DNA of 64,000 bases from G965214625 sp965214625. Its GTDB lineage: Bacteria > Pseudomonadota > Gammaproteobacteria > Arenicellales > Poriferihabitantaceae. The notes under the pieces are model-generated. The model was not told the origin of the DNA. It saw nothing but the letters and a program-made list of their open reading frames with translations, and did not search any database. Of the stretch, positions 46,306 to 55,237 are shown piece by piece. The position numbers were made by a program, and so were the translations under genes. Location: NCBI GenBank assembly GCA_965214625.1, contig OZ243962.1:1860001-1924000 (forward strand). Direction: 5' to 3'. Position 1 is the stretch's first letter; every line of letters begins with the position of its first letter.

Positions 46306-46626
46306 TCAGTCCCACCGATGGTCACGTACTTGAACCATGCCATCGATTATCTGAACGGGGAACGTCTCCACCGGTTCATACGCCGGAGGTGAGGTCACCT
46401 CACCTGTTTTAATATCAAATCGCGCCCCGTGTCGAGGGCATTCGATACATCCATCAATGATGCAGCCACTGGCGATTTCACTGCCATCATGGGTGCAAAT
46501 ATCTTCTATTGCGTAAAACTCGCCGTCGAGATTGAAAATGGCGATCACAGCGCCCTCTATCTCGACCACTGTATGATTGCCCGATGTCAGATCCGTTGCC
46601 AATACGGCATTTACCCACTCACTCAT
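46306..46626 (-). CDS. Rieske [2Fe-2S] ferredoxin associated with the suf operon
   Basis: A 106-residue soluble Rieske protein. The cluster ligands are C44-T-H46 and C63-P-R-H66, and the fold is that of small non-heme ferredoxins of dioxygenase systems. It overlaps the SufT gene by 4 bp (ATGA), so it is the last gene of the suf transcript. Small Rieske ferredoxins recur at the end of suf operons in several proteobacteria; a role in electron supply to Fe-S assembly is inference. The frame opens further upstream, but the overlap start is preferred. Confidence 0.87.
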   Translation of the reverse strand: MSEWVNAVLATDLTSGNHTVVEIEGAVIAIFNLDGEFYAIEDICTHDGSEIASGCIIDGCIECPRHGARFDIKTGEVTSPPAYEPVETFPVQIIDGMVQVRDHRWD

Positions 46627-47066
46627 ATCAAGCCCAATTCCAAGCGAGCGGCTTCGCTGATCAAATTCTGGGTCCAGGGCGGTTCCCATACTAACTCAAC
46701 CGCGGCTCCCTCTATCCCCGGAACCAAGCTGACTGAGCGTTCTACCATACCGGGAAAAGTATGGGCGACAGGGCAACCGGGTGCAGTCAACGTCATATCA
46801 ATGTCAACGAAATTGTTTCTTATCTCGACGTTATAGATTAATCCGAGGTCATATATATTGACCGGTATTTCGGGATCATAAATCGTTTTCAGCGCTTCAA
46901 TGACCCGTTCTCGCAGAATTTCCTCCGAGGGTGGATTGACTGAAGACACGCTTTCAGACCCGATGGCGGTTGAGACGGGGTCAACGGGATCATTATTTGT
47001 GTGAAATTGCTTCATAATTTCAGACTTGCGTTGATCCAACTGGGGCTCCAAGTTCACTCTTTTCAT
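46623..47066 (-). CDS. sufT: SufT-like Fe-S assembly protein (MIP18/DUF59 family)
   Basis: A 147-residue protein with a variable N-terminal part and a MIP18-family domain from about residue 48. The domain shows I-Y-D-P-E-I-P-V-N-I-Y-D-L-G-L-I-Y and T-L-T-A-P-G-C-P-V-A, including the conserved Cys. Family members mature Fe-S proteins downstream of the SufBCD scaffold. It follows sufD by 15 bp on the same strand, where sufS and sufU are normally found. Confidence 0.88.
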   Translation of the reverse strand: MKRVNLEPQLDQRKSEIMKQFHTNNDPVDPVSTAIGSESVSSVNPPSEEILRERVIEALKTIYDPEIPVNIYDLGLIYNVEIRNNFVDIDMTLTAPGCPVAHTFPGMVERSVSLVPGIEGAAVELVWEPPWTQNLISEAARLELGLI

Positions 47067-47081
47067 CTTCTACCCTTTGTA

Positions 47082-48377
47082 TTAGGCCGCTTCACTCAAC
47101 TGGCGAGACAATATATTTTCTAATGCGATTCTAAGCGGGCCGATGTCGACGGTGGCCAGCACATCGGAAAAAAATGCAACCGTGAGCAATGACCGGGCAT
47201 CTGCTTCATCAATACCTCTGGAGCGCAAGTAAAAAAGTGCGGTTTCATCGATTTGTCCCACTGTCGCGCCGTGAGAACACTTGACATCATCGGCATAAAT
47301 TTCCAGCTGTGGTTTGGTATCAATTTCTGCATCACGAGATAAAAGCAACGTATTGTTTGTTTGCTCAGCCGCTGTTTTTTGCGCCCCGTGCTCGACTTTT
47401 ATCCGGCCATGAAATACGCCTCGTGCACGTTGATCGAGTACTCCCTTATACAATTCATTGCTGCTACAACCTGCAGCCCCATGAATCATGGTTGTGTGGT
47501 TATCAACATGCTGTCTCCCGCTGAGGCTGTATAAACCAAACATGTCACAGTGTGATGAGGTTCCGTCCATCTGTGACCGCAGGTCATTGCGGACTAACGC
47601 CCCTCCTAGCGTGACTGTGCGGGCACTGAACCGGCTTGCGGCCTGCTGTTTCACCCAAACACCGCAGACCTGATATGCCTTGTCTGATTGGGTCTGCACC
47701 AAGTAGTAGTCAATCTCGGCATGTTCCGACAATATGATTTCGGTTGTACTGTTTGTCAAAGAATAGCCATTACCGACCGAAACATATCTTTCTATGATTT
47801 GTGCCTTGCTGTTCGATTTGCCAACAATCAGGTTGCGGGGTTGAGCGAAACTCCCTGCTTGAGAACTGACAAATAGGAGTTCGATGGGTTTGTCGACGAG
47901 ACAGCCCATTTCCAGTTCTATCAAGATACCGTCGTTTGTAAAAGCACTGTTCAATAAACTGAATCCATGCGGATTCTTTGTGATCACCGACCCCAGATTG
48001 TTTTTCAGGGATGCCGGATCACAGCGCAATACCTGTGCAAGAGAACGGACCCTGAGTCCCTGGCAAAACTGCCCGGTTTCTGGGGTGGACTGAAAGACGC
48101 CGTCAACAAAAACGATTTGATAACTGTCAAGCTGGTCGATAAGGATTGACCTTAAATCAATGGGACAGTCCGGTTGTTCTCCAACCTGGAATTCTTTGCC
48201 GGTAATCGCCCTGACAGAGGTATAACGCCAATCCTCCAGTCGCTGGGTAGGAAATCCCTTTTCTCGAAATTGAGATAAACTGGTTGCTCGATATTCATCC
48301 ACCCATCTGACCGTGTGACCAGGCAGCTGAGGGGCGCAGGCCTCATGCTGATTGAGATAATGTTCTATAGCATCCAT
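47082..48377 (-). CDS. sufD: Fe-S cluster assembly protein SufD
   Basis: Paralogue of SufB and partner in the SufBC2D scaffold. The 431 residues have a variable N-terminal region and the right-handed beta-helix core, ending in the motif with K-C-S-H-G-A-T-V-G-Q-I-D-E, which includes the conserved interface His. The start is 6 bp after the sufC stop. The gene order B-C-D matches SUF operons generally. Confidence 0.95.
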   Translation of the reverse strand: MDAIEHYLNQHEACAPQLPGHTVRWVDEYRATSLSQFREKGFPTQRLEDWRYTSVRAITGKEFQVGEQPDCPIDLRSILIDQLDSYQIVFVDGVFQSTPETGQFCQGLRVRSLAQVLRCDPASLKNNLGSVITKNPHGFSLLNSAFTNDGILIELEMGCLVDKPIELLFVSSQAGSFAQPRNLIVGKSNSKAQIIERYVSVGNGYSLTNSTTEIILSEHAEIDYYLVQTQSDKAYQVCGVWVKQQAASRFSARTVTLGGALVRNDLRSQMDGTSSHCDMFGLYSLSGRQHVDNHTTMIHGAAGCSSNELYKGVLDQRARGVFHGRIKVEHGAQKTAAEQTNNTLLLSRDAEIDTKPQLEIYADDVKCSHGATVGQIDETALFYLRSRGIDEADARSLLTVAFFSDVLATVDIGPLRIALENILSRQLSEAA

Positions 48378-48383
48378 GTTTCA

Positions 48384-49139
48384 CTATGCGGCATGTGCTT
48401 GGTCTTCAATCCAACCATATCCTTTTTCCTCCAGCGCCAAGGCCAAAGACTTGTCCCCAGAGCGGATGATCTTCCCTTCCGAAAGAACATGCACATGATC
48501 CGGTATGATGTGATCAAGCAGCCTTTGGTAATGGGTCACAACGATCATTGAACGTTCTGCACTTCGCAGCGTATTGACCCCTTGCGCAACAATCTTCAGT
48601 GCGTCAATGTCGAGGCCGGAGTCGGTCTCATCCAGAATACTCAAGTACGGCTCCAGTAGCGCCATTTGTAGAATTTCATTGCGTTTTTTCTCTCCACCAG
48701 AAAAGCCTTCGTTTACTGAGCGATACAAGAATTCCTGTTTCATCTCGACCATTGCCGCCTTTTCTTTGATCAGTTTCAAAAACTGCATTGCATCCAATTC
48801 TGCTTCGCCCCGATGTTTGCGAATCGCATTAATAGACGCCTTGAGAAGATACAGGTTCGTTACACCAGGAATTTCAACCGGGTACTGGAACGCTAGAAAG
48901 ACCCCTTCTCTTGCCCGCAGCTCCGGCTCCATCTGCAAAAGCGCATGGCCACGATAGCTGACACTGCCTTTGGTGACTTCGTAATTGTCCCTCCCCGCCA
49001 ACACACTGGCCAGGGTGCTTTTCCCAGAACCATTCGGCCCCATAATCGCATGTATCTCCCCAGGGCCCACTGTCAGGTTAATTCCCTTGAGAATCGGTTT
49101 GCCGTCAACATCCGCATGCAAATCAGTAATGGATAACAT
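48384..49139 (-). CDS. sufC: Fe-S cluster assembly ATPase SufC
   Basis: ABC-type ATPase of the SufBC2D complex, soluble and without membrane partner. The 251 residues carry Walker A G-P-N-G-S-G-K-S-T near residue 35, the signature G-F-S-G-G-E-K-K-R-N-E, and the Walker B region with L-D-E-T-D-S-G-L-D-I-D-A-L, the form typical of SufC. It lies between sufB and sufD. Confidence 0.97.
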   Translation of the reverse strand: MLSITDLHADVDGKPILKGINLTVGPGEIHAIMGPNGSGKSTLASVLAGRDNYEVTKGSVSYRGHALLQMEPELRAREGVFLAFQYPVEIPGVTNLYLLKASINAIRKHRGEAELDAMQFLKLIKEKAAMVEMKQEFLYRSVNEGFSGGEKKRNEILQMALLEPYLSILDETDSGLDIDALKIVAQGVNTLRSAERSMIVVTHYQRLLDHIIPDHVHVLSEGKIIRSGDKSLALALEEKGYGWIEDQAHAA

Positions 49140-49206
49140 CGGTTAATTCAATCTTGTTTCTGGACCTAAATTTGAAAATTGATGAACAAGGGTATATTCT
49201 GATTCA

Positions 49207-50658
49207 TCACCCAACCGAACCTTCCAAGCTGATTCCCAGCAGCTTTTGGGCTTCTACAGCAAACTCCATTGGCAACTCTTTAAAAACTTCTTTGCAAAAC
49301 CCATTCACAATCATGGACACGGCGTCTTCTTCTGACATACCGCGCTGCTGGCAGTAAAAGAGTTGATCTTCACCGATTCGGGAAGTTGTCGCTTCATGTT
49401 CGACCACCGCCGTTGGGTTTTTAACCTCCATGTACGGAAAAGTATGTGCTCCGCATTGATCACCCATTAATAGCGAATCACACTGGGAATAGTTTCTCGC
49501 ATTCTCCGCACCCTTGAGAATTTTTACTAGGCCACGATAAGAGTTCTGTCCCCGGCCTGCCGAAATACCTTTGGAAATGATGGTGCTGCGGGCGTTTTTG
49601 CCGATATGAATCATCTTGGTTCCGGTGTCGGCTTGCTGACAATTGTTCGTTAAGGCAACAGAATAAAATTCACCAATTGAGTTGTCACCTTCCAGAAGCA
49701 CACTCGGATATTTCCATGTAATCGCTGACCCCGTCTCCACCTGAGTCCAGGAAATTTTGGCACCTTCGCCTCGGCATGCACCGCGCTTGGTCACAAAGTT
49801 GTAGATGCCTCCCTTACCCTCTTCATCTCCGGGATACCAGTTCTGCACGGTTGAATACTTGATGTTGGCTCCTTTTAATGCCACCAGTTCGACGACCGCA
49901 GCATGAAGTTGATTTTCATCTCTCATCGGTGCGGTACAACCTTCAAGATAACTGACATAACTGTCTTCATCAGCCACAATCAGTGTCCTTTCAAACTGGC
50001 CGGTGTTCATGGCATTAATCCTGAAGTAGGTGGATAATTCCATCGGACACCGTACCCCCTTGGGAATGTAGACGAATGACCCTTCGCTGAAAACAGCCGA
50101 ATTGAGTGCCGCATAAAAATTATCACTGGCAGGCACCACTGAACCCAGATACTGCTGAACGAGATCAGGGTAATCTCTTACGGCCTCGGAAAGTGGGCAG
50201 AAAATCACGCCGGCCTCTGACAAGGTCTCCTTGAATGTGGTGGCTACGGAAACACTGTCAAAGACCGCATCGACAGCGACCTTGACACCGGCCAATGTTT
50301 TTTGTTCATCAATCGGAATGCCCAATTTCTCGTATGTTTCCAATAACTTTGGATCGACTTCATCCAGACTGTCCAGCAGTTCCTTCTGCTTCGGTGCAGA
50401 ATAGTAGCTGATTGACTGAAAATCGATCTCTGGATAATGGAGATGAGGCCATCCCGGTTGTTCCATTGCTAGCCACTTATGGTAAGCCTGCAGACGCCAC
50501 TTGAGCACAAATTCGGGCTCGTTCTTTTTATTTGAAATCAAACGAATCACCTCTTCATCAAGCCCCGGAGCGAAGGTGTCCGCATCAATATCGGTTACAA
50601 AACCTTCTTTATATTCCCGCTGAACGAGAGAGGTCAGTTCTTTTTCTGCATTCGTCAT
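49207..50658 (-). CDS. sufB: Fe-S cluster assembly protein SufB
   Basis: Main scaffold subunit of SUF. The 483 residues include the N-terminal W-R-L-Q-A-Y-K/H-K-W segment, the long beta-helix domain and the conserved end with the cluster/interface motif containing E-H-E-A-T-T-S-R-I-G-E-D-Q-L-F-Y and G-M-S-E-E-D-A. It starts 23 bp after the iscR-like gene and leads the structural genes. Confidence 0.97.
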   Translation of the reverse strand: MTNAEKELTSLVQREYKEGFVTDIDADTFAPGLDEEVIRLISNKKNEPEFVLKWRLQAYHKWLAMEQPGWPHLHYPEIDFQSISYYSAPKQKELLDSLDEVDPKLLETYEKLGIPIDEQKTLAGVKVAVDAVFDSVSVATTFKETLSEAGVIFCPLSEAVRDYPDLVQQYLGSVVPASDNFYAALNSAVFSEGSFVYIPKGVRCPMELSTYFRINAMNTGQFERTLIVADEDSYVSYLEGCTAPMRDENQLHAAVVELVALKGANIKYSTVQNWYPGDEEGKGGIYNFVTKRGACRGEGAKISWTQVETGSAITWKYPSVLLEGDNSIGEFYSVALTNNCQQADTGTKMIHIGKNARSTIISKGISAGRGQNSYRGLVKILKGAENARNYSQCDSLLMGDQCGAHTFPYMEVKNPTAVVEHEATTSRIGEDQLFYCQQRGMSEEDAVSMIVNGFCKEVFKELPMEFAVEAQKLLGISLEGSVG

Positions 50659-50681
50659 TGTCTGTCTCTCATCACTGAAAT

Positions 50682-51149
50682 TTACCTAACATCTGGCACA
50701 CCGACATGCTGACCATCTACTCTGGACAGTCGGCTGGCAGAGGATACACCACTTTGTCTCATCAATTCACCCAGACGGATACCGTCTAAAAACAAGTAAA
50801 GCTGATTGCTAAGTTCGCTCCACAAATCATGTGACCGACATCGTTTGCCTTTATGACAATTTTCCATACCGTCACATTCCGTAATGTCGAGTGGTTCATC
50901 CACTGCAAGAATAATGTCTGCAATCGTAATATCATTCACCTCTTTCGCCAGTCTGTAGCCGCCGCCCGGCCCTCTAGAGCCGACCACCAGATTACTTTTG
51001 CGCATCTGGGCAAACAGCTGTTCCAAATAGGATTGCGAAATACCCTGATTATCCGATATGCTTTTTAGCGAAACCGGTCCCTCGAACTGGTTGATGGCCA
51101 GATCGATCATTGCGGCTACGGCGTACCGCCCCTTGGTCGTCAATCGCAT
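50682..51149 (-). CDS. iscR: Rrf2-family Fe-S regulator IscR
   Basis: Winged-helix repressor/activator that senses [2Fe-2S] status. The 155 residues start M-R-L-T-T-K-G-R-Y-A-V, with the recognition helix around residues 28-60. The three cluster Cys are at 92, 98 and 104 and the His at 107, the same numbering as in E. coli IscR, so cluster binding is expected. Here it heads a suf rather than an isc operon. The frame is open to 51194, but the family N-terminus fixes the start. Confidence 0.93.
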   Translation of the reverse strand: MRLTTKGRYAVAAMIDLAINQFEGPVSLKSISDNQGISQSYLEQLFAQMRKSNLVVGSRGPGGGYRLAKEVNDITIADIILAVDEPLDITECDGMENCHKGKRCRSHDLWSELSNQLYLFLDGIRLGELMRQSGVSSASRLSRVDGQHVGVPDVR

Positions 51150-51606
51150 GTCGTGGTTCGGATAAACGTCTATCTTGGGTCCCAGATAGCACAAACCGCT
51201 TTGTCCAGTCTGTCGCTACTCAATGAAATGGGGACATTTTTATCATATTCAATTACCGAGTATTTTACTGGGTTTTTGGAGGGTCTACAATGAAAACGGG
51301 AGGACAGGCCAAACAGGACGTTTTGCTATCAAGGAGAGGAACATCGCGGTGTGTGGGCAATCCCGTCCTGGTGAACCCTCAGATGGGCGGTGTTGAGTAG
51401 TATCCTGTGGTTGTTCAGCGTGACTCAGACAGGGTTTCGTATTTGGTCGGTCAGGCATTTATGGCATGAACACCCATGATGGACAGTGTATGCGTGATCG
51501 ATCGGGACAGTATTGTTTACCACTGACAATCAAGTCTTTCACAACGATTTCGGGTGTTTCCTGATAAAATTTGTCCAATAGAGGTTATATCTCCTAATGT
51601 AGCTTG
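51150..51606. other. Region between iscR and the TPR-sulfotransferase gene
   Basis: About 450 bp between divergent genes. The iscR-proximal third holds the candidate promoter described separately. No RNA gene, repeat or further coding frame with similarity was seen in the rest. Confidence 0.4.
51242..51272 (-). promoter_or_regulatory. Candidate promoter and IscR site of the iscR-suf operon
   Basis: On the minus strand a TATGAT -10-like box (51247-51242) is preceded by AAAATACTCGGTAAT, whose TACTCGG core resembles the IscR type 1 sites at iscR promoters. No good -35 is visible, as expected for a regulated promoter. It lies about 95 bp before the iscR start. IscR feedback control is inference. 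Confidence 0.4.
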
Positions 51607-53658
51607 ATGCCTGATTTTTGTACTGATGCATTTATGAAAAAGAGCCCCGGCAATTACCTGCAGTCCCTGTTTGACAAAGCGGTTGTCGCGCTGCAAAACG
51701 GAGATGCGGCATCGGCAAAAAAGGGGTTTGCCAGAATATCGAAAAAGGTCATCGATAATCCAATGGTTTGGTATAACCTCGGTTTGAGCAATCAGTATCT
51801 GGATGACCACCACAGTGCAGTTCAAGCCTACAGGAAAGCACTCCGCCTTCGTCCGCGAATGAGTGATGCGATCGTCAACATGGGCGTTTCTTTCAAATAT
51901 ATGGGTCAGCCAGAGAAAGCCATCAGCGCAGCGAGGAAAGTATTGGCGTATGATCAGGACAATCTGAGAGGCAATAATCTGCTGGGAACGCTTCTTGCGG
52001 AGCAGGGACAGCTTCTGGAAGCACAAACGTTGCTGATGAAGGCCTATTCCAAAAGGCCCGATGATCCTGAATGCCGATTTAATGTGGCAAACCTGAAGCT
52101 GACGATGGGTAGTGCGGCTGAAGCCAGTCAACTATTGCAGCCACTGCTGCAGGTATTTCCAAATGAAAGGAAGTATATTGAATTACAATCGAGAATCCAT
52201 ATTGATCTGAAAGAATATGATCAGGCGGCCAGGCTTGTCCTTCGTCTCAAGGAACGCTATGGGGAAGATGATGGCGTGATGCGACTGGACCTTGCCTTGA
52301 GGGTGGCCAGCAGGACACATTTTCAGGTTATCGAAGTCTGTCAGAAGTTGCTTGAAAAGGCTCCCGGGGAGGCGGATTTGTGGAATACGCTGGGAGACGG
52401 ATATTTCCAGCTAGGGAGCATCGAAAAGGCAAAAGCAAATTATCAAAAAGCAATTTCAATTGATCCGAATCAGGCCAAATATGCCAATAACCTGGGGCTT
52501 GCCTATTCATCTCTGGGCGACAAAGAGCGTGCCGAAACATTCTACAGAAAATCGATTGCGCTAAACCCCGGTTATGCGGAGGCCTATCAAAATCTGGTGG
52601 CTATGAAACGATTCAGATCGATGGATGATGTCGATGCCAAGACCGTCATGGATCTTTGGGAAAGCAGGGGAGATGATGCTCACGTCACGATGTTGCTTGG
52701 TTTCACGCTGGGTAAGATTTTTGACGATTGTGGTCTTTATGAGAAGAGTTTTGAAGTCTACGATATTGGTAATGCCCTAAAATTTTCTGATTCAAGTGAC
52801 AATCTTGAGGCGTATTTCAGTCACATTGATCGTATACCCAAAATATTGGATCGCCCTCCTGTCTGCGTTGCAAATGAACATTTTGACTCGTGCCCCATTT
52901 TTGTGTTGGGAATGCCCCGCAGTGGTACGACACTGGTCGAGCAAATCATTGCCCGTCATCCTGATGTAATCGGGTGTGGTGAACTCCCCGGCATTGAAAA
53001 AGCAATCAATCGGCTTGAGAAAAAGGCAGACCCTCCCCGAGTGTATCCCGATGACTTCTGGGAGATTGCCCAACATGAACTAATTCGGGAGGCCAGGGAA
53101 TATCAATCGTCTGTTGAGCAACTGCACGAATTACGAACACCGTATTATGTTGACAAAATGCCCTTCAATTTTGTTCATGTCTGGTTAATCAGGTCCCTCT
53201 TTCCCAATGCTCCTATCGTCAATTGCCAGCGTCATCCGCTTGATGTGATCGTGTCGAATTATTTTCAACTGTACAGTTCTGATATTTCGTTTGTCTATAA
53301 CCTTGAAGCGTTGGGAAATTACTATGTCCGTTACTTCAGGTTGATGCAATATTGGAATGAAATATTTGGTGGCAGCATTTATAACGTAAGCTACGAGGAT
53401 CTCGTCACTGATCACGAACGTCAAGTCAGGTTGTTAATTGGTCACATCGGGCTATCTTGGAATGACCATTGTCTCGACAGTCGCAAGTCTGATACGGCAG
53501 TCAGAACAGCCAGTATCTGGCAGGTCAGGCAGGGGATTTATACCAGTTCAAAGGAGAGATGGAGGAAGTACCGTAAACAATTACAGCCAGCCGCCGAAAT
53601 ATTAGTGAAAGAAGGTATCCTGGCCGATAACTGGGCTTGCGAAGCAGAAACGGCTTGA
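51607..53658 (+). CDS. TPR-repeat sulfotransferase family protein
   Basis: A 683-residue two-domain protein, no recognised gene symbol. Residues about 15-330 form tandem tetratricopeptide repeats (several units with the W-x-x-L-G and A-x-x-x-Y-x-K-A-L pattern). Residues about 428-660 form a sulfotransferase domain with the PAPS-binding loop F-V-L-G-M-P-R-S-G-T-T-L-V-E-Q, D-K-M-P-F-N-F and a later Q-R-H-P-L-D-V segment matching the 3'-phosphate motif. There is no signal peptide. Related proteins are frequent in marine proteobacteria, but their acceptor is unknown. The start is uncertain: TTG 51604, ATG 51607 or ATG 51634. Confidence 0.82.
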   Translation: MPDFCTDAFMKKSPGNYLQSLFDKAVVALQNGDAASAKKGFARISKKVIDNPMVWYNLGLSNQYLDDHHSAVQAYRKALRLRPRMSDAIVNMGVSFKYMGQPEKAISAARKVLAYDQDNLRGNNLLGTLLAEQGQLLEAQTLLMKAYSKRPDDPECRFNVANLKLTMGSAAEASQLLQPLLQVFPNERKYIELQSRIHIDLKEYDQAARLVLRLKERYGEDDGVMRLDLALRVASRTHFQVIEVCQKLLEKAPGEADLWNTLGDGYFQLGSIEKAKANYQKAISIDPNQAKYANNLGLAYSSLGDKERAETFYRKSIALNPGYAEAYQNLVAMKRFRSMDDVDAKTVMDLWESRGDDAHVTMLLGFTLGKIFDDCGLYEKSFEVYDIGNALKFSDSSDNLEAYFSHIDRIPKILDRPPVCVANEHFDSCPIFVLGMPRSGTTLVEQIIARHPDVIGCGELPGIEKAINRLEKKADPPRVYPDDFWEIAQHELIREAREYQSSVEQLHELRTPYYVDKMPFNFVHVWLIRSLFPNAPIVNCQRHPLDVIVSNYFQLYSSDISFVYNLEALGNYYVRYFRLMQYWNEIFGGSIYNVSYEDLVTDHERQVRLLIGHIGLSWNDHCLDSRKSDTAVRTASIWQVRQGIYTSSKERWRKYRKQLQPAAEILVKEGILADNWACEAETA

Positions 53659-53747
53659 CGCTGGGTTTCCAAATCTTCTACGGTTGGGAGAGGTCATGAA
53701 CGCTTGTAGAGTGGGCCTTATTTTTTTCCCCTTCAAGTAAGCAAAAA

Positions 53748-53773
53748 AAATCGGGATCCGAAGATCCCGATTT
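53748..53773 (-). terminator. Strong Rho-independent terminator of the porin gene
   Basis: Read on the minus strand, AAATCGGGATC pairs perfectly with GATCCCGATTT over 11 bp around a TTCG tetraloop and is followed by a run of T (complement of the A run at 53743-53750). It lies 29 bp after the porin stop. It may also stop the convergent sulfotransferase transcript, though few T follow on that strand. Confidence 0.88.
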
Positions 53774-53801
53774 AGTGTGAAAAACTACGATCTAAGAAAA
53801 C

Positions 53802-54833
53802 TTAGAAATCATATCGCATGCCGAAAATATGCTGGGTGACATCGTCATTTGAGTCCATCGTATCCTTATCGACGGAAGCACCTTCGTAGTACAGTCTCAT
53901 GCCACCACCGAGATTGTGGTAAACGCCAAGAGTGATTTGCGAAGGTTCATTACCCATTTTATCGGTTTGTCCAAAGCCCAACTGCAAGGTGGTGCTGCCC
54001 ACAGACATTCCGCCCCATACCTGGGTTTGTGACCGCTCTTCGGTCATACCGCCCATCATTTCCATTTCAGACTCATGATATCCGACCATCGCGTAGAAAT
54101 TACCCGCAGTTACCTTGGATGATACACCGAGACGATCCGTATCATAGGTCATACCCATCATCTCATCTTCTTCACTGTCCATGGCGGCTGCAAAGGTCAG
54201 ATTGTCGGTGGCAGCAATGCGCACACCGATACCGTATCCGTTCCCGTTGATTTTTTCGGCAACATCACCGTCTTCATCACCGTCGTTGATGCGAACATCT
54301 GCTTCCAGATAAATTGGACCGAAGCTGTTCGAATACTTGATCGTATTCGATGCCCGATAAGGCGCGCCGACTACAGATGAATACAGGTGCCAGCCCAAGC
54401 TGTAGGTCGGATCAATGTCAGTTCCAACGGTGTCATAGAAAGCACTCCACTGGTTACCAACGGTCACGCTTCCAAAACCACCGGAAAGACCAACGGTAGC
54501 TATCCTAATGTCCGCAATAGCATCACCTTGTCCAATATGTCCACCCTCTAATACTGTACCGTCCGGCTTTCGTTCCTTACCAGAACTTTCTTCTTTGTCG
54601 GTGACAGTGGCAAACTCATACTTGGCAGAGGCGGTCAAACCGTTGCCCACATCTGAACTGGCTTTGATACCAAAACGTGAACCAATAGTTGACACATCAG
54701 TGTTACTATTGCCCCCGCTGTCTTTGATTGTGATAGCATTATTGACGCGACCGAAAACAGTAACATCCGCAGCAGAGACTACTGGGAGCGCTACCGCAGA
54801 GGCCACTGCTACCGCGATTAGTTTTTTGTTCAT
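53802..54833 (-). CDS. General porin, Gram-negative trimeric type
   Basis: Outer-membrane beta-barrel of 343 residues. A signal peptide with K-K at the start, a hydrophobic core and cleavage after V-S-A (about residue 21) is followed by A-D-V-T-V-F-G-R-V-N, the usual first strand. Alternating hydrophobic strands, G-S-R-F-G-I-K, acidic loops rich in Asp, Glu and Met, and the final aromatic M-R-Y-D-F fit the 16-strand family. Two Met-rich acidic stretches lie in predicted loops. A ribosome-binding site (AGAGG) precedes the start. Likely an abundant protein, given the promoter and strong terminator. Confidence 0.9.
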   Translation of the reverse strand: MNKKLIAVAVASAVALPVVSAADVTVFGRVNNAITIKDSGGNSNTDVSTIGSRFGIKASSDVGNGLTASAKYEFATVTDKEESSGKERKPDGTVLEGGHIGQGDAIADIRIATVGLSGGFGSVTVGNQWSAFYDTVGTDIDPTYSLGWHLYSSVVGAPYRASNTIKYSNSFGPIYLEADVRINDGDEDGDVAEKINGNGYGIGVRIAATDNLTFAAAMDSEEDEMMGMTYDTDRLGVSSKVTAGNFYAMVGYHESEMEMMGGMTEERSQTQVWGGMSVGSTTLQLGFGQTDKMGNEPSQITLGVYHNLGGGMRLYYEGASVDKDTMDSNDDVTQHIFGMRYDF

Positions 54834-55237
54834 AATAAGATATACCTCTTTTAGTGGTTACCGTTGAAATTAAAAATTTAAATTTTTAGCGTTTATTATT
54901 GTTGCACCCAAAAAGATCTTGAATCTCAAGCAACCCTTCGTGTCCAACTCTTAACCGCGAATGTCATTTTACCGATAAATTCCAAAAATGCAACAAAAAA
55001 ACCACTTTTTTTGCATAAATATTAAGATTTTGTAATGAATTGGTTAACATCCGGTAAGGTTGGACGTATTCTAGCATAAATTTAAACGACCACAAGTGAA
55101 TTTGAGCGAAGTGTTTGAGTGGAGATTCAACATAATCAATGTGTCAGATATAAAATCTGTTTATCAATAAATTTTGTGATAGATTATCAGTCCGTTCGAT
55201 GATCAGTCAGTGCCATTGGAGTGAGTTCTTGAGTCCC
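54834..55237. other. A+T-rich region between porin and bamC
   Basis: About 400 bp between divergent genes, notably A+T-rich, with homopolymeric A and T runs and a small palindromic AAATTTAAATTT element near 54876-54887. It carries the porin promoter candidate; no gene or RNA was recognised. Confidence 0.45.
54966..54993 (-). promoter_or_regulatory. Candidate promoter of the porin gene
   Basis: On the minus strand TTGCAT (54993-54988) and TAAAAT (54971-54966) are 16 bp apart. The start point would give a leader of about 125 nt, long enough for small-RNA control, as is common for porins. The assignment is by eye only. Confidence 0.35.
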
